A DNA stretch of 64,000 nucleotides from Paracidovorax valerianellae (GCF_900102625.1 NZ_FMZC01000016.1:1-64000); one strand, 5' to 3'. Numbered from the stretch's first letter, positions 28,224 to 41,157 are shown. The notes: generated by a model from the sequence alone, not told the origin. A program made the numbers and translations.

Positions 28224-28943
28224 ATGGACGCGCTCTGGCTGCAAATCGTCCAGTGGCTCCACACCGTGGGGCTGCATGTGGGCGCCGACACCGCCCGCGA
28301 TGTGGCAGCCGGCGCAGCCCATGCCACGTCGGCGCTGGACTTGCCGGGCCTGCTGGCTCTGGCGGCCGCGCTGGGCTGGGCCAGCGGGTTTCGCCTGTAT
28401 GCGGTGGTGTTCCTCGTGGGGCTCATGGGCGCGGGCGGCTGGCTGCCGTTGCCGGCCGGCCTGCACGGGCTGCAGCACCCGGCCGTGCTGGCCGTGAGCG
28501 GGCTGCTGCTGTGCGTGGAGTTCTTCGCCGACAAGGTGCCCTGGCTCGATAGCGCCTGGGACGCCGTGCACACCGTGATCCGCATTCCTGGCGGCGCGCT
28601 GCTGGCTGCGGGCGTGTTCGGTGCCGACAACGCCACCATGGGCCTCGTGGCCGGGCTGCTGGGCGGCTCGCTCTCGGCCACGGCACTGGCGACCAAGATG
28701 ACCACGCGTGCGGCGGCCAACACCTCGCCCGAGCCGTTCTCCAACTGGCTGCTGTCGTTCTTCGAAGACGGCCTGGTGGTGGCCGTGGTGTGGCTGGCCA
28801 CGCAGCACCCCGTGCTCTTCGGCTTTGCGCTGGTGGTCATGCTGGTGCTGTCGGTCCTGCTGCTGATCGTGCTCTTCAAATTCCTGCGCGCCGTGCTGCG
28901 GCGCGTGTCGTCCCTTTTTTCTGGTCCTGCGAAGGTGGTTTGA
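28224..28943 (+). CDS. DUF4126 family membrane protein
   Basis: The 239-residue protein has about six hydrophobic segments. The family block LGWASGFRLYAVVFLVGLMG is present, and PEPFSNWLLSFFEDGL lies near the end. The function is unknown. Its stop codon abuts the first copy of the duplicated liuD start region (TGAATG), so translation is probably coupled into that element. Confidence 0.83.
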   Translation: MDALWLQIVQWLHTVGLHVGADTARDVAAGAAHATSALDLPGLLALAAALGWASGFRLYAVVFLVGLMGAGGWLPLPAGLHGLQHPAVLAVSGLLLCVEFFADKVPWLDSAWDAVHTVIRIPGGALLAAGVFGADNATMGLVAGLLGGSLSATALATKMTTRAAANTSPEPFSNWLLSFFEDGLVVAVVWLATQHPVLFGFALVVMLVLSVLLLIVLFKFLRAVLRRVSSLFSGPAKVV

Positions 28944-29066
28944 ATGTTCTCCAAAATCCTGATTGCGAACCGGGGTGAAAACGGTTGCATCGCAGCTGTT
29001 TCGGCAAATGGCGTGGCACGCGCAGCGTGCGCAGGCGATTTCATCGCGGAGGTAGCCCATGTTTAA
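28944..29066 (+). CDS. Upstream ORF 1 in the liuD leader
   Basis: This 40-codon frame starts like a biotin carboxylase (MFSKILIANRGE) and then diverges into NGCIAAVSANG and later residues. Its TAA stop overlaps the ATG of the next unit (ATGTTTAA). It follows the DUF4126 stop directly, with AAGGTGG upstream. Whether the peptide has any role is unknown; translation through it could feed ribosomes to the next start. Confidence 0.4.
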   Translation: MFSKILIANRGENGCIAAVSANGVARAACAGDFIAEVAHV

Positions 29067-29173
29067 GAAGATCCTGATTGCCAACCGCGGTGAAAACGGT
29101 CGCATCGCAGCTGTTTCGGCAAATGGCGTGGCACGCGCAGCGTGCGCAGGCGATTTCATCGCGGAGGTAGCCC
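28944..29173 (+). repeat. Two tandem 115-bp duplications of the liuD start region
   Basis: Unit 1 (28944-29058) and unit 2 (29059-29173) each begin with an ATG and the first ~36 bases of a biotin-carboxylase gene. Both continue with the same 74-bp segment and end in GCGGAGGTAGCCC, a Shine-Dalgarno site for the next ATG. The third start, at 29174, is the real liuD. Unit 1 differs from unit 2 at several bases in its coding head (TTCTCCAAAATCC against TTTAAGAAGATCC) and is otherwise almost identical, so this is not a simple exact copy. Confidence 0.9.

Positions 29174-29181
<8 letters not shown>
29059..29181 (+). CDS. Upstream ORF 2 in the liuD leader
   Basis: This second 40-codon frame begins MFKKILIANRGE, identical to the start of LiuD, then leaves that frame at the codon after GGTGAA. 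GGAGG lies 9 bp before its ATG. Its stop overlaps the true liuD ATG in the same ATGTTTAA pattern as uORF 1. Confidence 0.4.
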
Positions 29182-31201
<2,020 letters not shown>

Positions 31202-31238
31202 CAGCGCGCAGCACGCAGTCGCGCTACGCTTTCCCGCC

Positions 31239-32168
31239 ATGAACATCACTTTCTGCTGTACCCATACCAAGGCCGAACCCTGGCTGCAAGGCCTTCAGGC
31301 CGCGCTGCCTGAAGCGCACATTACCGTCTGGCAACCCGGGGCGCCGCCCGCCGACTTCGCGGTCGTCTGGGCGCCGCCCCAGCAATTCATGGACGAGCAG
31401 TCCGGCCTCAAGGCACTGTTCAACATCGGTGCCGGCGTGGACGCGCTGCTGGCCCTGCGCCTGCCGGCCGGCGCGCAGGTGGTGCGGCTGGACGACGCCG
31501 GCATGGCCGTGCAAATGGCCGAATACGTATGCCACGCGGTGATTCGCCACTTCCGCGAGTTCGAGGCCTACGAGGCCGACATGCGGACCGGTGGCTGGGC
31601 CTTTCGCCGGCCGCGCTTGCGCGGCGATTTTCCCGTCGGCGTGATGGGCCTGGGCGTGCTGGGCGAGCGCGTGGCCAAAGCGCTCGCGCAGTTCGAGTTT
31701 CCGGTGAACGGCTGGAGCCGCTCGCCCAAGGCCATTGAAGGCGTGCGCGCCTTTCATGGCGCAGACGGGGAGCAGGGTTTCGATGCTTTCCTCGCGGCGA
31801 GCCGCGTGCTGGTGAACCTGCTTCCCTTGACGCCCGAGACGCAGGACGTCATGAACCGCAGCACGCTGTCGCGCCTGCAGCCGGGCGGCTATGTGATCAA
31901 CGTGGCGCGCGGCGCGCACCTGGTCGAAGAAGACCTGATCGCGCTCATCGATGAGGACCATCTGGCCGGGGCCACGCTCGACGTGTTCCGCACCGAGCCG
32001 CTGCCTGCCAGCCATCCGCTGCGCACGCACCCCAAGATCACGACCACGCCCCATACCTCGGCCCGCACGCTGCGCGAAGAAAGCATCGCCCAGATCGGGC
32101 GCAAGATCGCCGCCCTGCAGCGCGGCGAGCCGGTCGCGGGCATTGTGGACCCCCGGCGCGGCTACTAG
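31239..32168 (+). CDS. ghrA: Glyoxylate/hydroxypyruvate reductase A
   Basis: This 309-residue NAD(P)H-dependent D-2-hydroxyacid dehydrogenase reduces glyoxylate and hydroxypyruvate. It has the nucleotide motif GVMGLGVLGERVA, the catalytic arginine in INVARGAHLV, the glutamate in FRTEPLP and the histidine in TPHTSA. The start at 31239 gives the typical GhrA opening MNITFCC. It sits 37 bp after liuD. Confidence 0.88.
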   Translation: MNITFCCTHTKAEPWLQGLQAALPEAHITVWQPGAPPADFAVVWAPPQQFMDEQSGLKALFNIGAGVDALLALRLPAGAQVVRLDDAGMAVQMAEYVCHAVIRHFREFEAYEADMRTGGWAFRRPRLRGDFPVGVMGLGVLGERVAKALAQFEFPVNGWSRSPKAIEGVRAFHGADGEQGFDAFLAASRVLVNLLPLTPETQDVMNRSTLSRLQPGGYVINVARGAHLVEEDLIALIDEDHLAGATLDVFRTEPLPASHPLRTHPKITTTPHTSARTLREESIAQIGRKIAALQRGEPVAGIVDPRRGY

Positions 32169-32220
32169 CGGCGGCTGGTGTCCGCATCCCCTGGAACCCC
32201 ATCACAGCAGGATTTCCCCC

Positions 32221-33135
32221 ATGAGCAGCAGCATTCCTTCCCGCGTCAAACTCGTCGATGTGGGCCCGCGCGACGGCCTGCAGAACGAAAAGTCGCCCGT
32301 GCCCGCCGCCGTAAAGATCGGCCTCGTGCACCGCCTGCAGGCCGCGGGCCTCACCGAGATCGAGGTCACCAGCTTCGTGTCGCCCAAATGGGTGCCGCAG
32401 ATGGCCGACAACGTGGAGGTGATGGCCGGCATCGAGCGCCAGCCCGGCGTGCGCTATTCGGTGCTCACGCCGAACCTCAAGGGCTACGAGGCGGCCGTGC
32501 CGACGCGGCCCGACGAGATCGTGGTGTTCGGCTCGGCCAGCGAGGCGTTCAGCCAGAAGAACATCAATTGCAGCATCGCCGAGAGCATCGAGCGATTCGC
32601 GCCCGTGGTCGAGGCGGCGCTGGCCGCCGGCATTGCGGTGCGGGGCGCGATGAGCTGCACCGTGGGCTGTCCGTACGAAGGCGAGGTGGCGCCCGAGCGC
32701 GTGGCGTACCTGGCCGGGCTCATGAAGCAGATCGGCGTGCAGCACGTGGGCGTGGCCGACACCATCGGCGTGGGCACGCCGCGCAAGGTGCAGCGCGCCA
32801 TGGAGGCGACGCTGCAGCACTATGGCATCGATGCGGTGTCGGGCCATTTCCACGACACCTACGGGCAGGCGCTGGCCAACACGCTGGCCTCGCTGGAGAT
32901 GGGCGTTTGGCAGTACGACACCTCGGTCGCCGGCCTGGGCGGTTGCCCCTACGCCAAAGGCGCTACGGGCAACGTGGCGACCGAAGACGTGGTCTACATG
33001 TTGCATGGCATGGGCATCGACACCGGCATCGACCTGGACAAGCTCATCGATGCGGGCGCGTACATCAGCGACTTCCTCGGCCGGCCTTCGAACTCGCGCG
33101 CGGCCAAGGCTCTGCTGACCAAGCGGCTGGGCTGA
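32221..33135 (+). CDS. liuE: Hydroxymethylglutaryl-CoA lyase
   Basis: The 304-residue TIM-barrel enzyme splits HMG-CoA into acetyl-CoA and acetoacetate, the last step of leucine breakdown. It has the family opening VKLVDVGPRDGLQNE, whose arginine and aspartate are catalytic. The metal motif is SGHFHDTYGQ, and the signature loop GGCPYAKGATGNVATED holds the catalytic cysteine. It follows ghrA and ends 28 bp from a convergent LysR gene. Confidence 0.95.
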   Translation: MSSSIPSRVKLVDVGPRDGLQNEKSPVPAAVKIGLVHRLQAAGLTEIEVTSFVSPKWVPQMADNVEVMAGIERQPGVRYSVLTPNLKGYEAAVPTRPDEIVVFGSASEAFSQKNINCSIAESIERFAPVVEAALAAGIAVRGAMSCTVGCPYEGEVAPERVAYLAGLMKQIGVQHVGVADTIGVGTPRKVQRAMEATLQHYGIDAVSGHFHDTYGQALANTLASLEMGVWQYDTSVAGLGGCPYAKGATGNVATEDVVYMLHGMGIDTGIDLDKLIDAGAYISDFLGRPSNSRAAKALLTKRLG

Positions 33136-33163
33136 CCCGCCGCACTGACCCGCCGCAGAACGC

Positions 33164-34111
33164 TCAGCCGCCCGGCAGCGGTGCTGCCACGTTCTGCAAC
33201 TGTTCCTTGAGGTGCACCAGGAACGATTGCGCAGCGCGTGACAGCGTGCGTCCCATCAGCGTCTGCACTTCGATGTTGCGCAGGTCGAGGCCCCGGTCGC
33301 GCAGGCGCACGCAGGCCATCTCTTCGCGCTCGATCTGGTAGCGCATGGTGATCTCGCCCGAGATGGAGACCCCCTCGGGCTCGTGCTTCACGAAGCCGAA
33401 CAGGCTGGCGATGTAGTTGCTGGTCAGTACCGGATCGATCTGCACCTTCTGGCGGCTGCAGGCGATGTCGAACAGCTGCCGCACCGTGGTGTCGAGCTCG
33501 GGCAACGCGACCGGGTAGTTCTGCAATTGCGACAGGCTGACCTGCTGGAAACGCGTGAGCGGGTGGCCGCGCTGCACCACGGCCATCACCGGCGAAGGCT
33601 GCAGCAGCTCGATGCGGATGTCCTTTTCCGCGTTGCGGCTCATGGTGATGCCGATGTCCGCATCGCCCAGCAGCACGCGGCGCGTGCTTTCGGCGGGCGG
33701 GAACACGCCCAGATGGAACTGGATGCCCGGGTGCCGGCGGCGGAAGTCGCTGATGAGCCGGGGCAGAAATTCGAGCGCGAAACCCTCGGACGACGCAAGG
33801 CGCACCCGCCCGCGTTCCATGCCTTGCAGCGCCTGCATTTCATGCACCACGCGCTCGGCGTCATGGGCGGATTTCTGCGCGTGCACCGCCAGCAACTCGC
33901 CCGCTGCGCTCGGCACCATGCCGCGCGCGTGGCGGTCGAAGAGCGATGCCCCCAGCAGGTCTTCCAGGTGCGCGATGTGCCGGCTGATGGCAGAGCCCGC
34001 CACGTTCAGCCGCTGCGAGGCTTCGCTGATCGAGCCGCAGCGCACCACTTCGAGAAAGTAGCGCAGGGCGGTGTCCTGCAATTGGCGGGCGACGATTTGC
34101 GAGCGTTTCAT
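33164..34111 (-). CDS. LysR-family transcriptional regulator
   Basis: The 315-residue protein has an N-terminal winged helix (about 12-70; FLEVVRCGSISEASQRLNVA, then GSAISRHIAHLEDLLG) and a periplasmic-binding-like effector domain. It starts at 34111 (MKRSQIVARQ). It is divergent from the peptide ABC transporter operon and separated by a region with a LysR-type T-N11-A box, so it likely controls that operon. Confidence 0.9.
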   Translation of the reverse strand: MKRSQIVARQLQDTALRYFLEVVRCGSISEASQRLNVAGSAISRHIAHLEDLLGASLFDRHARGMVPSAAGELLAVHAQKSAHDAERVVHEMQALQGMERGRVRLASSEGFALEFLPRLISDFRRRHPGIQFHLGVFPPAESTRRVLLGDADIGITMSRNAEKDIRIELLQPSPVMAVVQRGHPLTRFQQVSLSQLQNYPVALPELDTTVRQLFDIACSRQKVQIDPVLTSNYIASLFGFVKHEPEGVSISGEITMRYQIEREEMACVRLRDRGLDLRNIEVQTLMGRTLSRAAQSFLVHLKEQLQNVAAPLPGG

Positions 34112-34131
34112 GGCGGGGTGGCACAAAAGGC

Positions 34132-34146
34132 GTTGTGCATTGCAAC
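34132..34146. promoter_or_regulatory. Candidate LysR box (T-N11-A) upstream of the peptide ABC operon
   Basis: GTTGTGCATTGCAAC is an imperfect palindrome that satisfies T-N11-A. It lies 21 bp before the LysR start in the divergent region. Confidence 0.5.
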
Positions 34147-34297
34147 AGTGGCTGGAGCATAGAGGCACTGCTGCGCGAGCGTTGCCTTTTCGATAGCGCT
34201 CGCCGCGATATTCGGTAATGGCGAAAACGCGCCCGAGGTCCCATTCTTGCTCCCGGTCATGGTGTTTTCCTGGTTCATCACGATGAAGGAGTTCGCA

Positions 34298-35830
34298 ATG
34301 GGGCATTTATTCACCCAATGGGTGCGTCGGGGTTGCCTGGCGCTGGGCGTGGCGGTCTGTGCGGCGAGCGCGCATGCCAACAAGGCCAACGACACCTTGA
34401 CCTACGCCTCGGACAACGAGGTCGAGAACGTCAGCCCGTACCACAACAACATGCGCGAAGGCGTCGTGCTGGCGGCCATGGCCTGGGACACGCTGCTCTA
34501 CCGCGACACCAAGACCGGCGAGATCAAGCCCCAGTTGGCGACCGCGTGGAAGTGGGAAACGCCCACCGCGCTGCTCCTCACCCTGCGCCAGGGCGTGACC
34601 TTCCACAACGGCGACAAGCTCACGGCCGACGATGTGGGGTACACCTTCAACGTGGTGACCGGGCCCGACGCCAAGATCGCCACGCGCCAGAACACCGACT
34701 GGATCAAGAGTGTGGACAAGGTGGGCGACTACGAAGTGCGCATCCACCTCAAGACGCCCTTCCCGGCGGCGCTCGAATACCTGGCCGGCCCCACGCCCAT
34801 CTATCCGGCGGCCTATTTCGCCAAGGTGGGGCTGGAAGGCTTCAGCAAGGCGCCTGTGGGCAGCGGCCCCTACAAGATCACCGCCGTGGTGCCCGGGCAG
34901 GGCGTGACGATGGTGAAGAACACCGCCTATTTCAAGGACAGCCCGGTGGGCCAGCCGAAGATCGGCACCGTGAAGTTCACCGTCATCCGCGATCCGGAGG
35001 CCCGCATGGCCCAACTGATGACCGGCGCGGTGGACTGGATCTGGCGCGTGCCAGCCGACCAGGCCGACTCGCTCAAGGCGGCGCCGAATCTCTCGGTGCT
35101 CAGCGGCGAGACCATGCGCGTGGGCTTCATCTCCATCAACAACAACGGCACCACGCCCGAAGCCGCGCCATTCAAGGACCCCCGCGTGCGCCAGGCGCTC
35201 AACTACGCCATCAACCGCAAGGGCCTGGCCGACAGCCTGGTGCGCGGCGGCAGCCAGCCGGTGTATGCGCCGTGCTTTCGCACCCAGTTCGGCTGCGACA
35301 CCAGCAAGGTGCAGCAGTACGAATACAACCCGGCCAAGGCCAAGGCATTGCTGGCCGAGGCGGGCTACCCGAACGGGTTCGACACCGCCCTGTGGGCCTA
35401 CCGCGAGCGTGAATATGCCGAGGCGATGATCGGCGACCTGCGCAAGGTGGGCATTCGCGCCCGGCTGCATTTCGTGCAGTACCCGGCGCTGCGCACCGAA
35501 CTGCGCGCCGGCCGTGCACCGCTCACGTTCCAGGCGTGGGGATCGTTCTCGATCAACGACGCATCGGCCTTCGTGGGCAACTTCTTCAAGGGTGGCCCGG
35601 ACGACACCGCCAAGGACCCGCAGGTCATCGCGCTGATGCAGACGGCCGACGCCACGGTGGACAAGGCCGAGCGCAAGGCCAAGTACGCGCAGGCGCTGCA
35701 GCGCATTTCGACCCAGGCCATGTGGGCGCCGCTGTTCACGTATTCGACCAACTACGCGTTCACGTCGGACCTGAAGTTCGAAGCCCAGCCCGACGAGCTG
35801 CCGCGCTTCTTCCAGGCCAGCTGGAAGTAA
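34298..35830 (+). CDS. ABC transporter, dipeptide/oligopeptide-type substrate-binding protein
   Basis: The 510-residue SBP_bac_5 protein has a cleavable signal peptide ending in AHA (about residue 27). Typical family features are TLRQGVTFHNGDKLTADDV, ALEYLAGPTPIYP and VRQALNYAINRKGLADSLV. It binds a peptide-like solute in the periplasm and delivers it to the permeases downstream. GAAGGAG 6 bp before the ATG at 34298 fixes the start. The neighbouring M20 peptidase suggests a peptide or N-acyl amino acid substrate. Confidence 0.92.
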   Translation: MGHLFTQWVRRGCLALGVAVCAASAHANKANDTLTYASDNEVENVSPYHNNMREGVVLAAMAWDTLLYRDTKTGEIKPQLATAWKWETPTALLLTLRQGVTFHNGDKLTADDVGYTFNVVTGPDAKIATRQNTDWIKSVDKVGDYEVRIHLKTPFPAALEYLAGPTPIYPAAYFAKVGLEGFSKAPVGSGPYKITAVVPGQGVTMVKNTAYFKDSPVGQPKIGTVKFTVIRDPEARMAQLMTGAVDWIWRVPADQADSLKAAPNLSVLSGETMRVGFISINNNGTTPEAAPFKDPRVRQALNYAINRKGLADSLVRGGSQPVYAPCFRTQFGCDTSKVQQYEYNPAKAKALLAEAGYPNGFDTALWAYREREYAEAMIGDLRKVGIRARLHFVQYPALRTELRAGRAPLTFQAWGSFSINDASAFVGNFFKGGPDDTAKDPQVIALMQTADATVDKAERKAKYAQALQRISTQAMWAPLFTYSTNYAFTSDLKFEAQPDELPRFFQASWK

Positions 35831-35875
35831 CGGCCCCGTCGCCGCTGCTTCCCCACCCATTCACGGGCCAGTGTC

Positions 35876-36793
35876 ATGTTGATCTACATCTTTCGTCGGT
35901 TGCTCGTGGCGCTGAGCGTCATGCTGACCGTGGCGGTCGTCAGCTTCATGCTGCTGCACCTCTCGGGTGACCTCGCCACCGCCATCGCCGGGCCGGAATC
36001 GAGCGCGGCCGACGTGGAGAAGATCCGCATCCAGTACGGGCTGGACCGCCCCATCGTGGAGCAGTTCTTCGACTGGCTGGGCGCGGCGGCGCGGCTGGAT
36101 TTCGGGCGGTCGTTCTACTTTCAGAACACGGTGATGGAGCTGGTCGGCGAACGCCTGCCGATCACGCTCAAGCTCGGTGGTGTGGCTTTGCTGCTGGCCG
36201 TGGTGGTGGCCATACCGCTCGGAGTGCTGGCCGCGCTGTACCGTGACACCTGGATCGACCGCGTCGCGCTGATGGTGGCGGTGGTGGGGCAGGCCATGCC
36301 GACCTTCTGGTTCGCGCTCACGCTGGTGTTGCTGTTCGCCGTGGGCCTGAAATGGCTGCCGGTGGCGGGCAACAGCAGTTGGCAGCATTTCGTACTGCCC
36401 GCGGTGGCGCTGGGCTACTACGCCATGCCGGCCATGATGCGGCTCACCCGGGCCGGCATGCTCGACGTGATGGGGGCGGACTACATCCGCACTGCACGCG
36501 CCAAGGGCCTGAGCCGCTCGCGCGTGGTGTTCAAGCACGCGCTGCGCAACGCCATCATTCCCGTGGTGGCGCTGGCGGCGGTGGAACTGGGTTTCATGCT
36601 GGGCGGCTCGGTGGTCATCGAGTCGGTCTATTCGATGCAGGGGCTGGGCCAGCTGGCGTGGGATTCGATCGCACGTAACGACTATCCCGTGGTGCAGGCC
36701 GTGGTGCTGATCATCGCGGTGTTCTACATCGCGCTCACCTTCCTGGCCGACGTGCTCAACGCCGCACTCGACCCGCGCATGCGTACCCGCTGA
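35876..36793 (+). CDS. ABC transporter permease, DppB type
   Basis: The 305-residue inner-membrane permease has six transmembrane helices. It opens with the DppB-like MLIYIFRRLLVALSVMLTVA and carries the EAA loop ADYIRTARAKGLSRSRVVFKH. It pairs with the DppC-type permease 21 bp downstream. Confidence 0.92.
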   Translation: MLIYIFRRLLVALSVMLTVAVVSFMLLHLSGDLATAIAGPESSAADVEKIRIQYGLDRPIVEQFFDWLGAAARLDFGRSFYFQNTVMELVGERLPITLKLGGVALLLAVVVAIPLGVLAALYRDTWIDRVALMVAVVGQAMPTFWFALTLVLLFAVGLKWLPVAGNSSWQHFVLPAVALGYYAMPAMMRLTRAGMLDVMGADYIRTARAKGLSRSRVVFKHALRNAIIPVVALAAVELGFMLGGSVVIESVYSMQGLGQLAWDSIARNDYPVVQAVVLIIAVFYIALTFLADVLNAALDPRMRTR

Positions 36794-36814
36794 ACGGCTG
36801 GAACGGAGATTTCC

Positions 36815-37738
36815 ATGAACGCATCCACTGTTCTTTCTTCGCCGGCCCCCGCTGGGACCGCGGCCCTGGCCGTTCCGTCGCCGCCCGCGTGGCGCCGCTG
36901 GCTGCGCCGCGTGCTGGGCCAGCGGGGCCTGGTGCTGGGCGCCGTGGTGCTCGCCCTGGCGGCCATCGCCGCGCTGCTGGCGCCCTGGATCAGCCCGCAC
37001 GACCCGTACACGCAAGACGTCACGCAGCGGCTCATTCCGCCGGTGTGGCACGCCAAGGGCAGCTGTGAGCACGTGCTGGGCACCGACAAACTGGGCCGCG
37101 ACTACCTGAGCCGCCTCATCTATGGCGCCCGTGTGTCGCTGCTGATCGGGCTGCTCACGGCGCTCATCGCGGGCACCATCGGCACGACGCTGGGCGTGCT
37201 GGCGGGCTACTTCGGCGGCAAGGTGGACGCGGTGATCAGCTACATCATCACCACGCGCCTGGCCATGCCGGTGGTGCTGGTGGCACTGGCCATGGCGTCG
37301 CTGGTGGGCGGGTCGCTGCAAGTGGTGATCGTGCTGCTCGGCCTGCTGCTGTGGGACCGTTTCGCCATCGTCACCCGCTCGGCCACGCAGCAACTGCGCG
37401 ATGCCGAGTTCATCGCCGCGGCCAAGGCGCTGGGCGCCTCGACCCCGTACATCCTGGTGCGCGAACTGCTGCCCAACCTGATGAGCGCGCTCACCGTGGT
37501 GGCTACGCTGGAGATGGCGCACGCCATCCTGCTCGAATCGACGCTGTCGTTCCTCGGCCTGGGCGTGCAGCCGCCCACGCCGTCGTGGGGGCTCATGGTG
37601 GCGGAAGGCAAGGCCTACATGTTCTTCCAGCCCTGGGTGATCCTGATTCCCGGTGTGGTGCTGGCCGTGCTGGTGCTGGCCATCAACCTGGTGGGCGACG
37701 GCCTGCGCGACCTCACCGCGCCGGACGGCCGCAATTGA
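36815..37738 (+). CDS. ABC transporter permease, DppC type
   Basis: The 307-residue permease has an N-terminal cytoplasmic tail and six helices. The DppC features are LAPWISPHDPYTQD, HVLGTDKLGRDYLSRLIYGA and the EAA loop AKALGASTPYILVRELLPN. GGAGAT precedes the ATG. Confidence 0.92.
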   Translation: MNASTVLSSPAPAGTAALAVPSPPAWRRWLRRVLGQRGLVLGAVVLALAAIAALLAPWISPHDPYTQDVTQRLIPPVWHAKGSCEHVLGTDKLGRDYLSRLIYGARVSLLIGLLTALIAGTIGTTLGVLAGYFGGKVDAVISYIITTRLAMPVVLVALAMASLVGGSLQVVIVLLGLLLWDRFAIVTRSATQQLRDAEFIAAAKALGASTPYILVRELLPNLMSALTVVATLEMAHAILLESTLSFLGLGVQPPTPSWGLMVAEGKAYMFFQPWVILIPGVVLAVLVLAINLVGDGLRDLTAPDGRN

Positions 37739-37752
37739 AAGGCACGAACCCC

Positions 37753-38735
<983 letters not shown>

Positions 38736-38739
<4 letters not shown>

Positions 38740-39614
38740 CAACCAAGTCACCCGTTCCCTTGACCACCCCGTCTGCCTTGCCTGCACCGCCGGGCAGCGA
38801 CATCGCGCTCGAACTCTGCGCGCTGCACCGCAGCTTCCGGCTGAAGCGCGGGCTGTTCCGTGCCCCCGGCGAGATCCACGCCGTGAACGACGTTTCGCTG
38901 CGCATCCGCAAGGGCGAAACGCTGGGCCTGGTGGGCGAATCCGGCTGCGGCAAGAGCACGCTGGCCAAGATGCTGCTGGGCCTGCTCCCGCCCAGTTCGG
39001 GCAGCGTGCTGGTCGATGGCAAGGAGATCGACCCGCGCCACCGGCGTGCGCTGGCGCGGCGCATCCAGCCCATCTTCCAGGATCCCTATTCGTCGCTGAA
39101 CCCGCGCCGCACGGTGGCGGACATCGTCGGCGTGCCGCTGCGCCTGCACCATGTCGGCACCGCTGCCGAGCAGCGCCAGCGCGTGCGCGAAATGCTCGAT
39201 CTGGTCGGCATGCCCGAGCGCAGTCATTCGCAGTACCCCAACCAGTTGTCGGGTGGACAGCGCCAGCGCGTGGCCATCGCGCGGGCGCTGGTGCTGCGGC
39301 CGGACATCCTGATCTGTGACGAGCCGACTTCCGCGCTCGACGTATCGGTGCAGGCGCAGATCCTGAACCTGCTGCTCGACCTCAAGGCCGAGTTCGGGCT
39401 GACCTATCTGTTCATCAGCCACGACCTGGGCGTGGTGGAGCACCTGGTGGACCGCGTGGCGGTGATGTACCGCGGCGCCATCGTGGAGCTGGGCACGCGC
39501 GAGCAGATCTTCGCCCGGCCCGAGCACCCCTACACCCGCCGGCTGCTGGCCTCCGCGCTCACGCCCGAGCCGGGCCTGGGCATTCCCGACATCGAGCGCG
39601 CCGCCATGGCCTGA
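38736..39614 (+). CDS. ABC transporter ATP-binding protein, DppF type
   Basis: The 292-residue ATPase has Walker [10 protein letters not shown], the signature QLSGGQRQRVAIA, Walker B DILICDEPTSALD and the H-loop SHDLG. Unlike many DppF proteins it lacks the terminal cysteine cluster, ending soon after PEHPYTRRLLAS. It completes the five-gene importer. Confidence 0.92.
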
Positions 39615-39661
39615 GCGGCCCGGCCGATCTTCCATCCACCCCCACCCCGAGGACTTTTCCC

Positions 39662-41071
39662 ATGAGCCGTGACCAAGCCATTGCCCAGACGCTGGCCTGC
39701 TTCGACGACGGGCGCTTTCAGCAGACGCTGGCACGCCGGGTCGCCTTTCGCACCGAAAGCCAGAACGCCGCCAGCGGCCCAATCCTGCATGCCTACCTGA
39801 CCGAAGAGATGGTGCCCCAGCTGCACGCGCTGGGCTTTGCCTGCCGCGTCGTGGACAACCCGGTGCCAGGCAAGAGCCCCTTTCTGCTGGCCGAGCGCAC
39901 GGAAGAGGGCGCTGCTTTCACGCTGCTCACCTACGGGCACGGCGACGTGGTGCGCGGCTACGACGCCCAGTGGCGCGTGGGCCTCAAGCCCTGGGACATC
40001 GTGGTCGAAGGCAACCGCTGGTATGGCCGCGGCACGGCGGACAACAAGGGCCAGCACACCATCAACCTCACCGCGCTGGAGCAGGTGCTCGCGGTGCGCG
40101 GCGGGCGCCTGGGCTACAACGTGAAGATCATCCTGGAGATGGGCGAGGAAGACGGCTCGCCCGGCCTGGACGCCGTGTGCGCGAAGGAACGCGAAGCGCT
40201 GGCGGCGGACCTGTTCCTGGCGTCGGATGGCCCGCGCGTGTCGGCCTCGCGCGCCACCTTGTTTCTTGGATCGCGTGGCGTCTTCAACTTCGACCTGCAC
40301 GTGAAGCTGCGCGACGGCGGCCACCATTCGGGCAACTGGGGCGGCCTGTTGCGCAACCCCGGCATCCGGCTGGCCCATGCCATCGCCAGCCTGATCGACG
40401 AGCGGGGCCGCATCCAGGTGCCGGGCCTGCGGCCCGCAGAGGTGCCGGCGAGCGTGCGCGAGGCGCTGCGCGACATCGAAGTGGGCGGCGGTCCCGACGA
40501 TCCCGAGATCGATGTGGACTGGGGCGAGCCCGGGCTGACCCCGTCAGAGCGCGTGATCGGCTGGAACAGCCTGGAGGTGCTGGCCTTCACCACCGGCAAC
40601 CCGGCCATGCCGGTGCACGCCATTCCGTCCGAGGCCCGCGCGCACTGCCACATGCGATACGTGGTCGGCTGCGATCCGACGGCCTTCCTGGACCACATCC
40701 GCGAGCATCTGAATGCCCGCGGCTTCACCGACGTGGAGGTGCGCGGCACCGACGTTCACATGGCCGCCACCCGGCTGGACCCGGACGACGCGTGGGTGCG
40801 CTGGGGTTTGGCCTCCATAGAGCGCTCCACGGGCCGGCGCCCCGCGCTGCTGCCCAACCTGGGCGGCTCGCTGCCCAACGATGTGTTCTCCGAAACGCTG
40901 GGCCTGCCCACGCTCTGGGTGCCGCATTCCTACCCTGCGTGCTCGCAGCACGCGCCCAACGAACACATCCTGGCCGACGTGACCCGGGAATCGCTGCACA
41001 TCATGGCGGGGCTGTTCTGGGACCTGGCCGAGCAAGGCCCGGGCGTGCACCGGGAGCGCGCCACCGCCTGA
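39662..41071 (+). CDS. M20-family metallopeptidase
   Basis: The 469-residue di-zinc amidohydrolase has the metal ligands YGHGDVV (His, Asp), GRGTADNKGQ (bridging Asp), LEMGEEDGSPG (catalytic Glu and ligand) and a C-terminal QHAPNEH. A dimerisation (lid) domain sits at about 210-370. It follows the peptide importer by 47 bp and probably hydrolyses the imported dipeptide or N-acyl amino acid in the cytoplasm. Confidence 0.9.
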   Translation: MSRDQAIAQTLACFDDGRFQQTLARRVAFRTESQNAASGPILHAYLTEEMVPQLHALGFACRVVDNPVPGKSPFLLAERTEEGAAFTLLTYGHGDVVRGYDAQWRVGLKPWDIVVEGNRWYGRGTADNKGQHTINLTALEQVLAVRGGRLGYNVKIILEMGEEDGSPGLDAVCAKEREALAADLFLASDGPRVSASRATLFLGSRGVFNFDLHVKLRDGGHHSGNWGGLLRNPGIRLAHAIASLIDERGRIQVPGLRPAEVPASVREALRDIEVGGGPDDPEIDVDWGEPGLTPSERVIGWNSLEVLAFTTGNPAMPVHAIPSEARAHCHMRYVVGCDPTAFLDHIREHLNARGFTDVEVRGTDVHMAATRLDPDDAWVRWGLASIERSTGRRPALLPNLGGSLPNDVFSETLGLPTLWVPHSYPACSQHAPNEHILADVTRESLHIMAGLFWDLAEQGPGVHRERATA

Positions 41072-41157
41072 GGTCGCGCGCGGGGCTGCGCCCGGCGGTG
41101 GCCGTCGCTAAGATTCACGGCTTTGGACCATCGGCCTTCGGGCTCTGAGAGATCTCC